From assembly GCA_963995525.1 (NCBI GenBank), contig OZ023210.1:27801439-27865438 (forward strand): a stretch of 64,000 nt of DNA, given 5' to 3'. Source of the stretch: Escarpia spicata (taxonomy: Eukaryota; Annelida; Polychaeta; Sabellida; Siboglinidae). Under the pieces are notes generated by a model that saw only the letters and a program-made list of their open reading frames with translations, was not told where the DNA came from and ran no database searches. Numbering within the stretch: position 1 is the stretch's first letter; every line of letters begins with the position of its first letter. Of the stretch, positions 50,783-60,913 are shown in pieces. A program made the position numbers and the translations under genes.

Positions 50783-51468
50783 TCATCATCGGAATCGCTG
50801 TCGGCGATGAACGAGGCGGTGAGGTAGTCGTCGTCTGAAGGGCCTGGGAAGACGACTTCATCGTCTGATGGTCCCGGGAAGTCGACTGGGGGGATGACGG
50901 GAGGTGTGCGTGGTACTGGGAGGACACAACAGACAGACGTATCGTTGGCGTTTCCCCGTGTCGGCAGGATGATAGTCGGGCCACGTCGCGGCAGGTGGAT
51001 TCTGTGAAATATGAATAACGCATTTGACTAATGAGGACCTTCTCAATTATAAAAAAAATTAAGAATATAAAAAGTAATTACAGATAGGATAATTAACGCT
51101 GTAATGAATATAAAAGTAATTAAAGAATATAAAGAATTACAGATAGGATAATGTACTAAATAATAAGTTATAAAAGTAATTAATAAAGAATGAAAACTTA
51201 CCGCTGTACTAAATATACAAAAAGTTATTAATAAAGAATTACAGATAGGATAATTAACGCTGTAATTAATATAAAAGTAATTAAAGAATATAAAGAATTA
51301 CAGATAGGATAATTAACGCTGTACTAAATAATAAGTTATAAAAGTTAATTAATAAAGAATGAAAACTTACCGCTGTACTAAATAATAAGAAATAAATAAA
51401 AAATAAACGTACCGCTGTTCGTTCGCGGCGGGAGCCTCTTTCGTAGACGACGTCAAGGAAGCAGCCAT
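50671..51468 (-). CDS. Spliced acidic protein, left copy
   Basis: Exon 1 is 51413-51468 (start MAASLTSSTKEAPAANEQ) and exon 2 is 50671-51001, joined through a 411-bp intron with gtacgt and ttcacag borders. The product of about 128 residues has a Pro/Arg-rich middle and an acidic end with two similar blocks, DFPGPSDDE and VFPGPSDDD, then SDSDDD. Unlike the right copy it does not stop at VPPA, because the TAA there is TCA (base 50768). It then reads on for about 32 codons. No homologue is recognised; an acidic DNA mimic, activator or minor structural protein are guesses. It is transcribed divergently from the RPA-like gene. Confidence 0.55.
51002..51412 (-). repeat. Tandemly iterated intron, left copy
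   Basis: AT-rich units containing ttaattatcctatctgtaat and taagttttcattctttatta recur four to five times on the minus strand. Most unit borders read acag|CG, and two continue as CG|gtaagt, repeating the true exon-1 end and donor. Each unit therefore brings its own acceptor and sometimes a donor. Confidence 0.8.
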
Positions 51469-51888
51469 GATGATGATATGAAAATGAGCAACGACCGCTG
51501 CATTATTTCCTAACGTAAGTTATGCGTTAAGTGCGCATGCGCGAAAGTGACGTAAAAACATCGAAGGCAAAGAGATCGAAATAGCAATAAACGAACATTT
51601 AAATGCATGAAATGAAGCGTTGTATACGCTTAGTTAGGGCTCAGGCATCTTGTGGAGTATTAATATTAGAGAAATTCGATGTGAAAGTCACATTTGACAA
51701 CGAACGTACTAAAGTGACCGATGATTTTTTTCCTGGCGAATAACTAGAAACCGAATGGTGACGCAAAACAGATGCGGCGCGTGACGCTAATGGGCGATAG
51801 CTTATCGCGATCGGAATGTGAAGCTAGAACAATGCCATTTTAAAAACAATACACGAACCACTAAAAACATGAATTTAAGCGTTGTGTA

Positions 51889-51952
51889 GGATCAGTGGGG
51901 CATAGGGAATTGTGTAGTGTCATTAGTTTATTGAAATTCGCTCTAAATAAAC
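51889..51952 (+). repeat. 64-bp repeat, source copy
   Basis: It starts ggatcagtggggcatagg and ends ctctaaataaac. It is identical to 52974-53037 at the left arm's inner edge and has its arm partner at 59728-59791. Confidence 0.95.
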
Positions 51953-52113
51953 GTTTGTCAACGAACGCACTACATGACCGTTCATTTTTTTCCGAAAGCA
52001 AAAGACATCGGATACTAGGCAGTTATGCGTTAGAACCCATGCGCGTAATGTTGTAATAGAACCGTAGACTAGGGCGTTATCCGTAAGTGCGCATGCGCTA
52101 TATGCTGTGAGGG

Positions 52114-52119
52114 TATAAA
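52114..52119 (+). promoter_or_regulatory. TATA box for RPA-like gene
   Basis: gggtataaagcgac lies 87 bp upstream of the proposed ATG at 52201; the mirror site is at 59561-59566. Position and consensus fit a core promoter. Confidence 0.5.
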
Positions 52120-52200
52120 GCGACTGAAAAATTGCTATTAGTGTATAACGCAAGGGGTCTGACTTTTACAGCTGCAGCAGACGTACTTCCCGCCGCAACA

Positions 52201-52915
52201 ATGGCCGACGCTACAACCGAAATGAAAAAGGCTAAGACACCACGCAAGCAGGCGTCCAATGCGGTGACTGGAGGCGGCCAGCAGGCATCGACGTCAGCCG
52301 GAGCAGCTGCTAAGCGCCCCGTGGTGCTTCTCGTGCCGTCAATAGGGCGTAAGCGAGGCGCCGACGAAGCGTCTTTGGAGCAGCCAGCTGTGCGGAGTGC
52401 ATCGCTCGATCGAGAGTGCAGCGCCGAGGTGTCGACGCGCGCTACATTGGTGAGTGTGAGGGAACTGGCTGCGTTGAGAGCGGCGTCTATAAGCTTAAGA
52501 CGCCAGTTCGTATTGAAGCGGTGTCTTATAAAGACAAGTGCACGTACAGGGGATGTGCCCGGTTCCGGCGCAAGTTGTTTCGGCAAGTCAAGGACGCCCT
52601 TATGATATGTCGAACCCACGGTGAGCAGGGGGAGGGGAAGAGTTTCTTTGCGTTGCGCGTTATGGTGCGAGATGGCGAGGCCGACGAAGATGAGCTTTGG
52701 CTAACGCTGTTTGACACGCAAATGGCTAATCTATTTGAGTACAGGGCCGACTACTTGGAGGAATTAAGTGAGGAGGAACTGCGTGATACTGTGCTGGAAT
52801 TAACAGGCACGAGAGAGTGGAGCTCAGTGTGCGTAAGACGACGTGGCAAGGCGAGCCGTCTTATACGGTGCGTACGCTGAAGAGATACGACGACGACGAC
52901 GACGATGATGTCTAA
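52201..52915 (+). pseudogene. RPA70-C-like OB-fold ssDNA-binding protein, left copy
   Basis: The start MADATTEMKKAKTPRKQ follows a TATA box by about 80 bp. A basic, low-complexity N terminus of about 90 residues leads to VSVRELAALRA. The frame then changes near 52482, and GVYKLKTPVRIEAVSYKDK, CTYRGC and ICRTHGEQG follow, a C-x4-C ... C-x2-H zinc ribbon. Next come FFALRVMVRDGEADEDELWL and TLFDTQMANLFEYRADYLEE. This order, ribbon inside an OB fold ending WLTLF...A..LF, matches the C-terminal DNA-binding domain C of RPA70-type proteins. A second frame change near 52795 gives RVELSVRKTTWQGEPSYTV and an acidic D7 tail to TAA at 52913. Both frame changes are shared by the right copy. It probably coats ssDNA during replication by the element's polymerase. 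Very short introns (29 and 16 nt) would also fit the phases but are unlikely. Confidence 0.7.
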
Positions 52916-52973
52916 TGTGGTTTTCTTGTGTTGTTTGTGTAGGAGTGCCCACTGTTGGTATCGTTGTTGACGC

Positions 52974-53037
52974 GGATCAGTGGGGCATAGGGAATTGTGT
53001 AGTGTCATTAGTTTATTGAAATTCGCTCTAAATAAAC
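52974..53037 (+). repeat. 64-bp junction repeat at inner edge of left arm
   Basis: Exact copy of 51889-51952 placed right where the arm homology ends. It supplies aataaa at 53031-53036 downstream of the truncated left gene. The right arm has no such extra copy at its inner edge. Confidence 0.95.
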
Positions 53038-53169
53038 TCGGCACCAATCGGGTGGACAATGACTGTCTCGTATTCGATTGGCTAAAGCCATTGCTGCATT
53101 AACGCTTCGCTTTTACGTGTATAGTAGTAGTAATAAAAAACGAAGACAAACAAGTGTACGCAATTTTGT

Positions 53170-53175
53170 TTTATT
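53170..53175 (-). terminator. Polyadenylation signal for polymerase gene
   Basis: On the minus strand gggtaataaaac lies about 105 bp beyond the polymerase stop codon. Confidence 0.55.
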
Positions 53176-53278
53176 ACCCTACACTACATACATACATACA
53201 GAACCTACCCCTTGGCGGCCCCCCACCCCTAGGGTAGGTTAGGCGAGTTAGACGAGTTAGTTGTTGTTGTTATACGAG

Positions 53279-56200
53279 TTAGACGAGTATCGGTGCCGTG
53301 GTGACGCCGTCGTCGAGCACGCGGCGTTTAGCGTAGAAGTACCTCAACGCCGCGCGCTCTTGAACGTAAGTCAACACGGACGAGTCTTTCACCTGGAAGC
53401 CGCGGTTCCAGCCGACGCCGCTGCGTCGGTCGCGCAGTACGGCGAGGAAAGTGTTCTCGTCGATGTCGGCGTTCTGACGTTTGCTCAGACCCTTCGTGCT
53501 GTACTTCGCGCCGTCGTCGCCGCCGAAGCAGCAGTACGTCTTGCTGCACAGCGCCACGATTCCGTCGCCGCGCCACTCTTCTTTGAAGAGACCCGGCGTT
53601 CGACGATCGAACAGACATCGGCGCGCGCAGCAGTCGCCCCCACCCTCCCACGCCAGTCCGGCGACGCGGCATCGTACGTACGCGTCCACGTGCGCATCGC
53701 AGCATTCGGCCGGAAACCAGAGCGAACGATTCCGGAAGTAGTGTTCGCGCAGCGCTTCCGGTACGAGCGCGTCGATGTCGTGGCCCGCTAGGGCGATGTA
53801 CACCGAGTCGGTGTCCATAGCACAGTACTGGAAGAGCGGACGGGGAATGTAGGCGTCGACGAAATCGTAGTAGAACTCGAGCATTCTCAATTTCGCGTAT
53901 CGATACACGAAATAGACGATTTGGATAGGCAGGCCGTAGACGACGGTGCGCTTATTCAGCGCCACCTCAAGTTGCCGGAAGCGACGGTTGTTGACGAGTT
54001 GCGAGGCACCGATCGGCGTGGCGTACTTGATATCCCGGTGCTGATCGACGCGCGTAATCGTTTTCCCGTACGAACTGTTGCCGAGTAGTTTAAATGTGTC
54101 GGCGATGATCGATTTGTCGGGGTCGACGTCGCCCTAGCGTCGCGCCGTCGACACCGTATCGCCGAAGCGGCGAAAGCACGCGATCGGCGTGTACTCGCTC
54201 ACCTGGTAGATGCGCGCGACGACGAGCCCGTGCTCCAGATACCAGCGTAGGAGGGGCGTGACGAGCATGATCGCCGTACCGAAGTAGCTGCCGACGAGCG
54301 TCCGTTGAGGTCTGGTGAGTAGGACGTGAGACTCGGCGTAGCGGCGCATGAACGGGCTGAGATCGTCGTGCGTGATATCGACGTTCTTGAACACGGGTTG
54401 CATTTCGGCGAACTTGGCGCGCAGCGCTTCCGGCACGGCGATATCGCACTGTACGAGGCCGAACAGAGAGCCGTCGCGTACACCCTCCAGTATCGTCGAG
54501 TGCGTACACCGCCCTGATGGTTGCCATCGTGGCGCGTCGGGCGGTGTCGGCACCGCGGGGGGTCGGACGGCTCGCCACTGGCACTCCCACATTTCGACGA
54601 CGACGTCGACGTGGCGGCGTAGGTAGGCCGTCACGGCGATCGTCTCGGCGTACAGCGTCGTCATCGGTCGACCGTTGACGGCGTTCGTCGTCACTTGCGT
54701 CTGGCACGTCGGGCAGCCGTGGAAGTGCGGCGCACCAACCGTCGACTCGGTACTTGCCGACGCGCCTCTCGCGTCCGTTCAACTGGTGCCGTATACGAGT
54801 GTCGGTCCGTTCCGCCTCGTACGTCAACCACTCCACGGCCATACGCTCGAAAGCCGTTCTCGGCGCGTCGGCGCGTGTACCAACCCGTCGGCATCTCCCG
54901 CATCATCGCCGATAGATAAAGGCCGTTCGCGTCGTAGCCTACTATCGAACGACACGGGTTGCCGCCTCGAATCGACGTCACGCCGGCCTCGTGATGACGC
55001 GCGAAGATGATCGATGGGCCGCCGACGATCTGCGACTGCAGTAGGCGGTGCAGGTCTTTGTTAGGTTCGTTGAACAGGGAGAAATGGATTGACAGCGGCA
55101 GGTCGTTGAATAGGTACAACAACGTCAATCTCGGTACGCTGATGGCGTCCTTGAACATGTCGATGCGCTGGCGGCGATAGAAGTCGAACTGCCGCTCGAG
55201 GGCTTCGACAAACGGCGCCATATCTCGGTTATTATACCAGATTAGAAAATCGCGCATCGTCGTCATGCGTTCGTCACGCCACGCCGTCGCACAAATTTCG
55301 TACGCCTCCGCGGAGATTCCCTAGCGTTTCAGGTGGCTGTAGAAAGTTTCGCGCGGCGGCAGGACGGTCTCGTCCAGGCGCGTCAACGCGTCGATATACT
55401 CGTACGGAAAGTACCCCTTCGTCGCCGCGCAGCCGTACGCTTTCAGATAGCGCTCATAGCTGACACCGGGCGCGAGGTAATTAGTTATGTCGAGGAATTT
55501 CAACGTCGACGTCGTCAGGCACATGTAATTGTTCTGTCGTTTAATGGTGAACGCCGACGATGTGTGCTGCGCGTCGTCGGTTATGAGCAGGGGGGTAAAG
55601 TACTTTTTGACGACATTCAAATCGTACTTACCGCTGTTGAAACCCAGTAAGGGCATTTGACGAAGGTGCGTCCACAGGCGGTCGGCGAGTGCGGCGTACG
55701 GTGACGCATCGTTGTCGTCGTCGCACCGTCTTCGCCGCCAGTCGTCGTCGAGCGCGTCGAGCGCCGCGAAGACCGCGTCATAGCGAGGGCGAAGAGCCGC
55801 GCACGCCGCCGCGCTCACGGCTTACAGGTCGTCGATGAGGCGGCGCGCTAGTTCGGCCGAATCACCGGTCGTGACGTAACAGCGCGCCGCTTCGTGTCCG
55901 GGCACGTTCGACGCGACGCTCACGCTGAAAAGTTCGTGTCGCGCTAGCCACCGGCATTTGTCGGTATCCGGCGGCAGATCGTTGGCGGCAAAATAGCATT
56001 CAAAATCGAAGGTCGCGCGGTACGGATAGTAGCGCAGGTCGTCGCCGCCGACGTCGATGCCTTCGTCGTCGAGCCGTTGAAACACGGACGGCGTCGGTCG
56101 GTAGACGCCGCCGGGAAACACGTGACGAACGCCACCTTCGCACGTCGCTTCGTGACGCCGTAATTGCCACGTGTCCCGCCAGAGGGAGTTGCCGCATTTC

Positions 56201-57388
56201 GAGCACTTGTACGTTTTCGCGTACGCGCGCAGGTCGGTTATGTACGAGAAGTGCGTCTCGTACAGGTTGACGTTCAGGGTCGTGGGGTGCTTTTCGAACG
56301 ATCGACGGACTAGTTCGGCGGCGCCGGCCTCCGTCAGTCGATAGACGGCGACGTTGATGCCGAAAACCGTCTCCACGCGTTCCAGTTCGTTCAGGCGCAC
56401 GCCGTTCGACGTCGAAGCGTAGCGCGCGTGCAGTCGTTTAGCGACCCTCGTTAAACGGGTCAAATTTATTCTGGGGCTGTTCCGCGTTCCGCGTTGTCGA
56501 CCGCCTTGCAGGTGGAGACCGATGCACCGGAAGAGGCATAGATGGTCGTCGTAGGGCGTGCCCCGACGATCGTTCGTCAACGTCACTAAGTGCTTGTTGT
56601 TGCGCACGTAGGCGGGGAGCGCGGTGCCAACGCACCCGATAGGATGGCTTAGGATGGCGTTCACGAAGTAGGTGGCGTTCGTTACGAGCCCACCCCGAGT
56701 CGGGACGCTGCGCGATGACGTACTGTAGTACGTCGGTCGTGCGCACGACGTCGAGGAAGCGTTCGAAGGAACGGCTATCGGTAACGAGGGCGGGCGTTTC
56801 GAGGAGACGACCGCAGCAGTTACAGGACGAATGAAAATAGCGGTAACGACCCGACACCTTGTGGCGTAACACGAAACCATAGCTCACGTTAATTTTAAAC
56901 GCGTTCTTTTGTTCGCGAAACATAACCCTCAGACGCGGTTCGAGCACCCGTGTACTCGTACAGGCGATCATTCGATAGTTGTAGCGGGACTGTACGACAC
57001 CGCGCGCTATCGACGTCTCTATGCTACGTCGATGTTCGTCCACGACGCGCTGTAGAGCGTCGTTGTCGACCGGTGCATTGGGACCATCGGGAGGTGGCGA
57101 CACCTCCCGACGACGACCGCACGTATCCCTCAGGTGTCGTAGCATAACGGCGCGCGTACTGTACGTTACGCCGCATTTCGAACACTCTCGTCTTTTTACG
57201 CATAGCGCGCTATCCCCGCATCGTTTCGAACTCTTCGCGTGTCTCTCTAACATCGATTGTTGCGCGAAATAAGTACCGCATTTCGGACATTGCCATCTAG
57301 TAGGAGGAGTCGGCGGCATACTTTTTGGTGCTACTTTTTCGAGCACCACTTTTATAACAGGGTGCTGTGGTGGATGTTGCACGGACAT
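53279..57388 (-). pseudogene. polB: Family-B DNA polymerase (protein-primed type) with zinc fingers
   Basis: Start at 57388 (MSVQHPPQHP). N-terminal C2H2 fingers CPKCGTYFAQQSMLERH and CSKCGVTYSTRAVMLRH are followed by a third, CSKCGNSLWRDTWQLRRH, near 56200. The 3'-5' exonuclease has Exo I TFDFECYF and Exo II GFNSGKYDLNVV, with an Exo III candidate near YLKAYG. The palm has motif A GYDANGLYLSAM, motif B KLLGNSSYGKT and motif C YCAMDTDSVYIAL. Between A and B are FHGCPTC and a long insert, as in organellar, viral and Polinton polymerases. Total about 1,370 codons. Breaks: frame changes near 56690, 54850 and 54735; in-frame stops at 55822-55824 (TAA), 55321-55323 and 54134-54136 (TAG). All catalytic motifs persist, so decay is recent or the stops are read through; decay is simpler. 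It would replicate the element. Confidence 0.9.
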
Positions 57389-57696
57389 GCGCAGTAGTGC
57401 GTTAAATAACGTGGGGTGGTGGTGGTAGGTCGGGTCGATGTTGTGGCGTGGTGTGGTGTTTTGTTAAGTAACTCGGAAACGGAACGTACATTTTCAACGT
57501 TTTATTAAGCGTACCGTACAAGGTTTTCTTCATATTAGCAGCAAAAGCGCAATTTTATTAAAACAAGCGCTTTTAAATAAATCGACAAAGCAACTTTTCT
57601 AGCAGTAATGTTCATGCGGCTTAGAGGCCGCTTCGGCACTGGATGTACACGTGAACGGCAGATTCTAGTAGAGCGCTGTTGAAGAAATCGCGCCAG
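57389..57696. other. Polymerase promoter side / 3' end of neighbour
   Basis: It lies between the polymerase start and the end of the next minus-strand gene. It holds tttatt at 57498 and 57556, possible polyadenylation signals for the upstream gene on the minus strand. No clear TATA box is seen. Confidence 0.35.
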
Positions 57697-58737
57697 TCAG
57701 TGCCTAGCAGCCAGTCCGACACGAACTGGACCAGATAGAGTTTCCCCCTGCTGACCGGTCGCCTTAACGTGCAGTAGACGCACGAGACGCGTGAAGGTCG
57801 GTATCAACGATTGATGTAGACACGTCTCCAACACGGCGTTGAAGTGTCGCGTGACGAGGTCAGACGCGTTGTCGTAGCACTGCGTGTACACACGAGTCGG
57901 CCGACCCGCACGATAGCAGACCATATGTACGTATGGGCAGCCTTCATTGACCTCGCACGCGCCGCATCGTTCGCGCGCCTTCTGGAGAATCGTCTCACCG
58001 AGTTGCTCGGCGAAGAGGGCCATCGCATGCCGCTCATAGCGGCCGGTCAACTGACCCAGACCCGACGCGATTACTTGACGTTGTATTATCATCACTTCCG
58101 GCGGTGTTGGCGACGGCGCGTGCTGTATGTCGTCGTACGTCGGCGGTTCGATGTGTGGTACGCCAAGCGCCTCCTCGATGATAACGTCCAACTCGTTATC
58201 GCTACATACGCACCCCTACAGCATAAAACATGTCCTACTAAGCTTCACTGTCAAAACACGCATTATAATTAGGCCGCATCTCGCTGTAGCGGTACATTGT
58301 CCATCGGTGTTTGTACGAACGATTCCGTATACAATTTTTACACGCACCGCATTGTCGTAGTTCAGTAGTAGGTTCCCGAACTCAGCGGCGTTTTCACGTT
58401 CAAGCCGTTCCGCCCTCTACAAATACACACATGATTAGTCCGCCGCCCCTTTTTTAGCAACACGACCCAGAAGCACAGCGTCTATTGTCTCACTATGCGC
58501 CACTTCCCGGTCCAGCGGCGTTTGTACGAAAGCGGCAACCTCCGCGTACCTTGCACGCATCCTCTCGTTGTTCGCTAACATGTCCAGCAGCACGCGCCGG
58601 ACCTCCTACAGAAGAAAATTGTCATGCTTAAAGTTTGCCGCCGCTTCGTAAGCTGAGCACCATGCCATTATATAATTTTCGGCTATCTCGTCACTCGTCG
58701 GTTTACGCGTCAACAACGATACCAACAGTGGGCACTC
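57697..58737 (-). CDS. Candidate multi-exon gene of unknown function with PPTY motif
   Basis: Minus-strand candidate exons each follow a strong acceptor (pyrimidine run plus tag): 58639-58737 (ECPLLVSLLTRKPTSDEI...), an open block in 58435-58605 (EVRRVLLDMLANNERMRARY...), 58348-58416 (RAERLERENAAEFGN...; donor gtgcgt) and 57697-58215. The last, about 170 residues, contains EPPTYDDI near its start, a CGAC...C Cys group and YRAGRPTRVYTQCYDNASDL. The first blocks look helical and charged. Donors for the first two introns are weak (one gcaaac), so the model is tentative. PPxY motifs recruit Nedd4-type ubiquitin ligases in some viral proteins; whether that applies here is unknown. The first exon begins in the right arm and crosses into the centre. 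Confidence 0.45.
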
Positions 58738-58764
58738 CTACACAAACAACACAAGAAAACCACA

Positions 58765-59479
58765 TTAGACATCATCGTCGTCGTCGTCGTCGTATCTCTT
58801 GAGCGTACGCACCGTATAAGACGGCTCGCCTTGCCACGTCGTCTTACGCACACTGAGCTCCACTCTCTCGTGCCTGTTAATTCCAGCACAGTATCACGCA
58901 GTTCCTCCTCACTTAATTCCTCCAAGTAGTCGGCCCTGTACTCAAATAGATTAGCCATTTGCATGTCAAACAGCGTTAGCCAAAGCTCATCTTCGTCGGC
59001 CTCGCCATCTCGCACCATAACGCGCAACGCAAAGAAACTCTTCCCCTCCCCCTGCTCACCGTGGGTTCGACATATCATAAGGGCGTCCTTGACTTGCCGA
59101 AACAACTTGCGCCGGAACCGGGCACATCCCCTGTACGTGCACTTGTCTTTATAAGACACCGCTTCAATACGAACTGGCGTCTTAAGCTTATAGACGCCGC
59201 TCTCAACGCAGCCAGTTCCCTCACACTCACCAATGTAGCGCGCGTCGACACCTCGGCGCTGCACTCTCGATCGAGCGATGCACTCCGCACAGCTGGCTGC
59301 TCCAAAGACGCTTCGTCGGCGCCTCGCTTACGCCCTATTGACGGCACGAGAAGCACCACGGGGCGCTTAGCAGCTGCTCCGGCTGACGTCGATGCCTGCT
59401 GGCCGCCTCCAGTCACCGCATTGGACGCCTGCTTGCGTGGTGTCTTAGCCTTTTTCATTTCGGTTGTAGCGTCGGCCAT
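58765..59479 (-). pseudogene. RPA70-C-like OB-fold ssDNA-binding protein, right copy
   Basis: Mirror of 52201-52915 with few substitutions (for example FDMQMANLF for FDTQMANLF). The zinc ribbon, OB-fold motif, D7 tail and both frame changes are the same. Its 3' side continues uninterrupted to the acceptor at 58738 and the exons of the central gene, so this is the arm in its original context. Confidence 0.7.
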
Positions 59480-60211
59480 TGTTGCGGCGGGAAGGACGTC
59501 TGCTGCAGCTGTAAAAGTCAGACCCCTTGCGTTATACACTAATAGCAATTTTTCAGTCGCTTTATACCCTCACAGCATATAGCGCATGCGCACTTACGGA
59601 TAACGCCCTAGTCTACGGTTCTATTACAACATTACGCGCATGGGTTCTAACGCATAACTGCCTAGTATCCGATGTCTTTTGCTTTCGGAAAAAAATGAAC
59701 GGTCATGTAGTGCGTTCGTTGACAAACGTTTATTTAGAGCGAATTTCAATAAACTAATGACACTACACAATTCCCTATGCCCCACTGATCCTACACAACG
59801 CTTAAATTCATGTTTTTAGTGGTTCGTGTATTGTTTTTAAAATGGCATTGTTCTAGCTTCACATTCCGATCGCGATAAGCTATCGCCCATTAGCGTCACG
59901 CGCCGCATCTGTTTTGCGTCACCATTCGGTTTCTAGTTATTCGCCAGGAAAAAAATCATCGGTCACTTTAGTACGTTCGTTGTCAAATGTGACTTTCACA
60001 TCGAATTTCTCTAATATTAATACTCCACAAGATGCCTGAGCCCTAACTAAGCGTATACAACGCTTCATTTCATGCATTTAAATGTTCGTTTATTGCTATT
60101 TCGATCTCTTTGCCTTCGATGTTTTTACGTCACTTTCGCGCATGCGCACTTAACGCATAACTTACGTTAGGAAATAATGCAGCGGTCGTTGCTCATTTTC
60201 ATATCATCATC
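59480..60211. promoter_or_regulatory. Divergent intergenic region, right arm
   Basis: Mirror of 51469-52200, with the TATA box at 59561-59566 on the minus strand and gcgcatgcgc motifs near both genes. It contains the arm partner (59728-59791) of the 64-bp repeat. Confidence 0.5.
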
Positions 60212-60913
60212 ATGGCTGCTTCCTTGACGTCGTCTACGAAAGAGGCTCCCGCCGCGAACGAACAGCGGTACGTTTATTTTTTATTTATTTCTTATTATTT
60301 AGTACAGCGGTAAGTTTTCATTCTTTATTAATTAACTTTTATAACTTATTATTTAGTACAGCGTTAATTATCCTATCTGTAATTCTTTATATTCTTTAAT
60401 TACTTTTATATTAATTACAGCGTTAATTATCCTATCTGTAATTCTTTATTAATAACTTTTTGTATATTTAGTACAGCGGTAAGTTTTCATTCTTTATTAA
60501 TTACTTTTATAACTTATTATTTAGTACATTATCCTATCTGTAATTCTTTATATTCTTTAATTACTTTTATATTCATTACAGCGTTAATTATCCTATCTGT
60601 AATTACTTTTTATATTCTTAATTTTTTTAATAATTGAGAAGGTCCTCATTAGTCAAATGCGTTATTCATATTTCACAGAATCCACCTGCCGCGACGTGGC
60701 CCGACTATCATCCTGCCGACACGGGGAAACGCCAACGATACGTCTGTCTGTTGTGTCCTCCCAGTACCACGCACACCTCCCGTCATCCCCCCAGTCGACT
60801 TCCCGGGACCCTCAGACGATGAAGTCGTCTTCCCAGGCCCTTCAGACGACGACTACCTCACCGCCTCGTTCATCGCCGACAGCGATTCCGATGATGATGT
60901 ACCTCCGGCCTAA
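60212..60913 (+). CDS. Spliced acidic protein, right copy
   Basis: Exon 1 is 60212-60267 and exon 2 is 60679-60913, together 96 codons plus stop. The join (CG + A) keeps frame and yields RIHLPRRGPTIILPTRG, then the two acidic blocks with GPSDDE and GPSDDD and a DSDSDDDVPPA end. TAA at 60911-60913 ends it, where the left arm has TCA. A second frame (60898-61158) starts at this point and looks coding up to a polyadenylation signal, so the gene may have been longer and lost frame here. Confidence 0.6.
60268..60678 (+). repeat. Tandemly iterated intron, right copy
   Basis: Borders are gtacgt and ttcacag. Inside, tacag|CG occurs repeatedly (about 60310, 60360, 60420 and 60475, with attacag near 60580), twice followed directly by gtaagt. 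Units alternate between ttttcattctttattaat and ttaattatcctatctgtaat types. Confidence 0.82.

Larger units (their letters stand above)
51469..52200. promoter_or_regulatory. Divergent intergenic region, left arm
   Basis: This 732-bp stretch separates the divergent acidic and RPA-like genes and must hold both promoters. It contains tataaa at 52114-52119 ahead of the RPA-like start. A motif like gtgcgcatgcgc occurs at both ends (near 51530 and 52088), and near-repeats of ...cgttaagtgcgcatgcgc type lie beside each gene. A replication-related role is conceivable but unproven. Confidence 0.5.
48481..52974 (+). repeat. Left inverted arm, 4,494 bp
   Basis: The outer limit is tatatgtttcgcatacggg; the next base outward differs from its partner. 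The inner limit lies inside an exon, after gttgttgacgcg. The arm carries one copy of the unit that is duplicated in the right arm. Outside the named genes, 48481-49380 and 49900-50520 hold only short frames, including a 73-codon frame at 48580-48801 with no recognised domain. Confidence 0.93.

Noticed and set aside
51002..51412. CRISPR-like array
   Set aside because: The units are variable, AT-rich and bounded by splice sites, without constant repeats and unique spacers, in eukaryotic DNA.
52098..52619. 173-codon frame opposite the RPA-like gene (and its mirror at 59061-59582)
   Set aside because: Antisense shadow; the plus-strand text carries the zinc-ribbon and OB-fold pattern.
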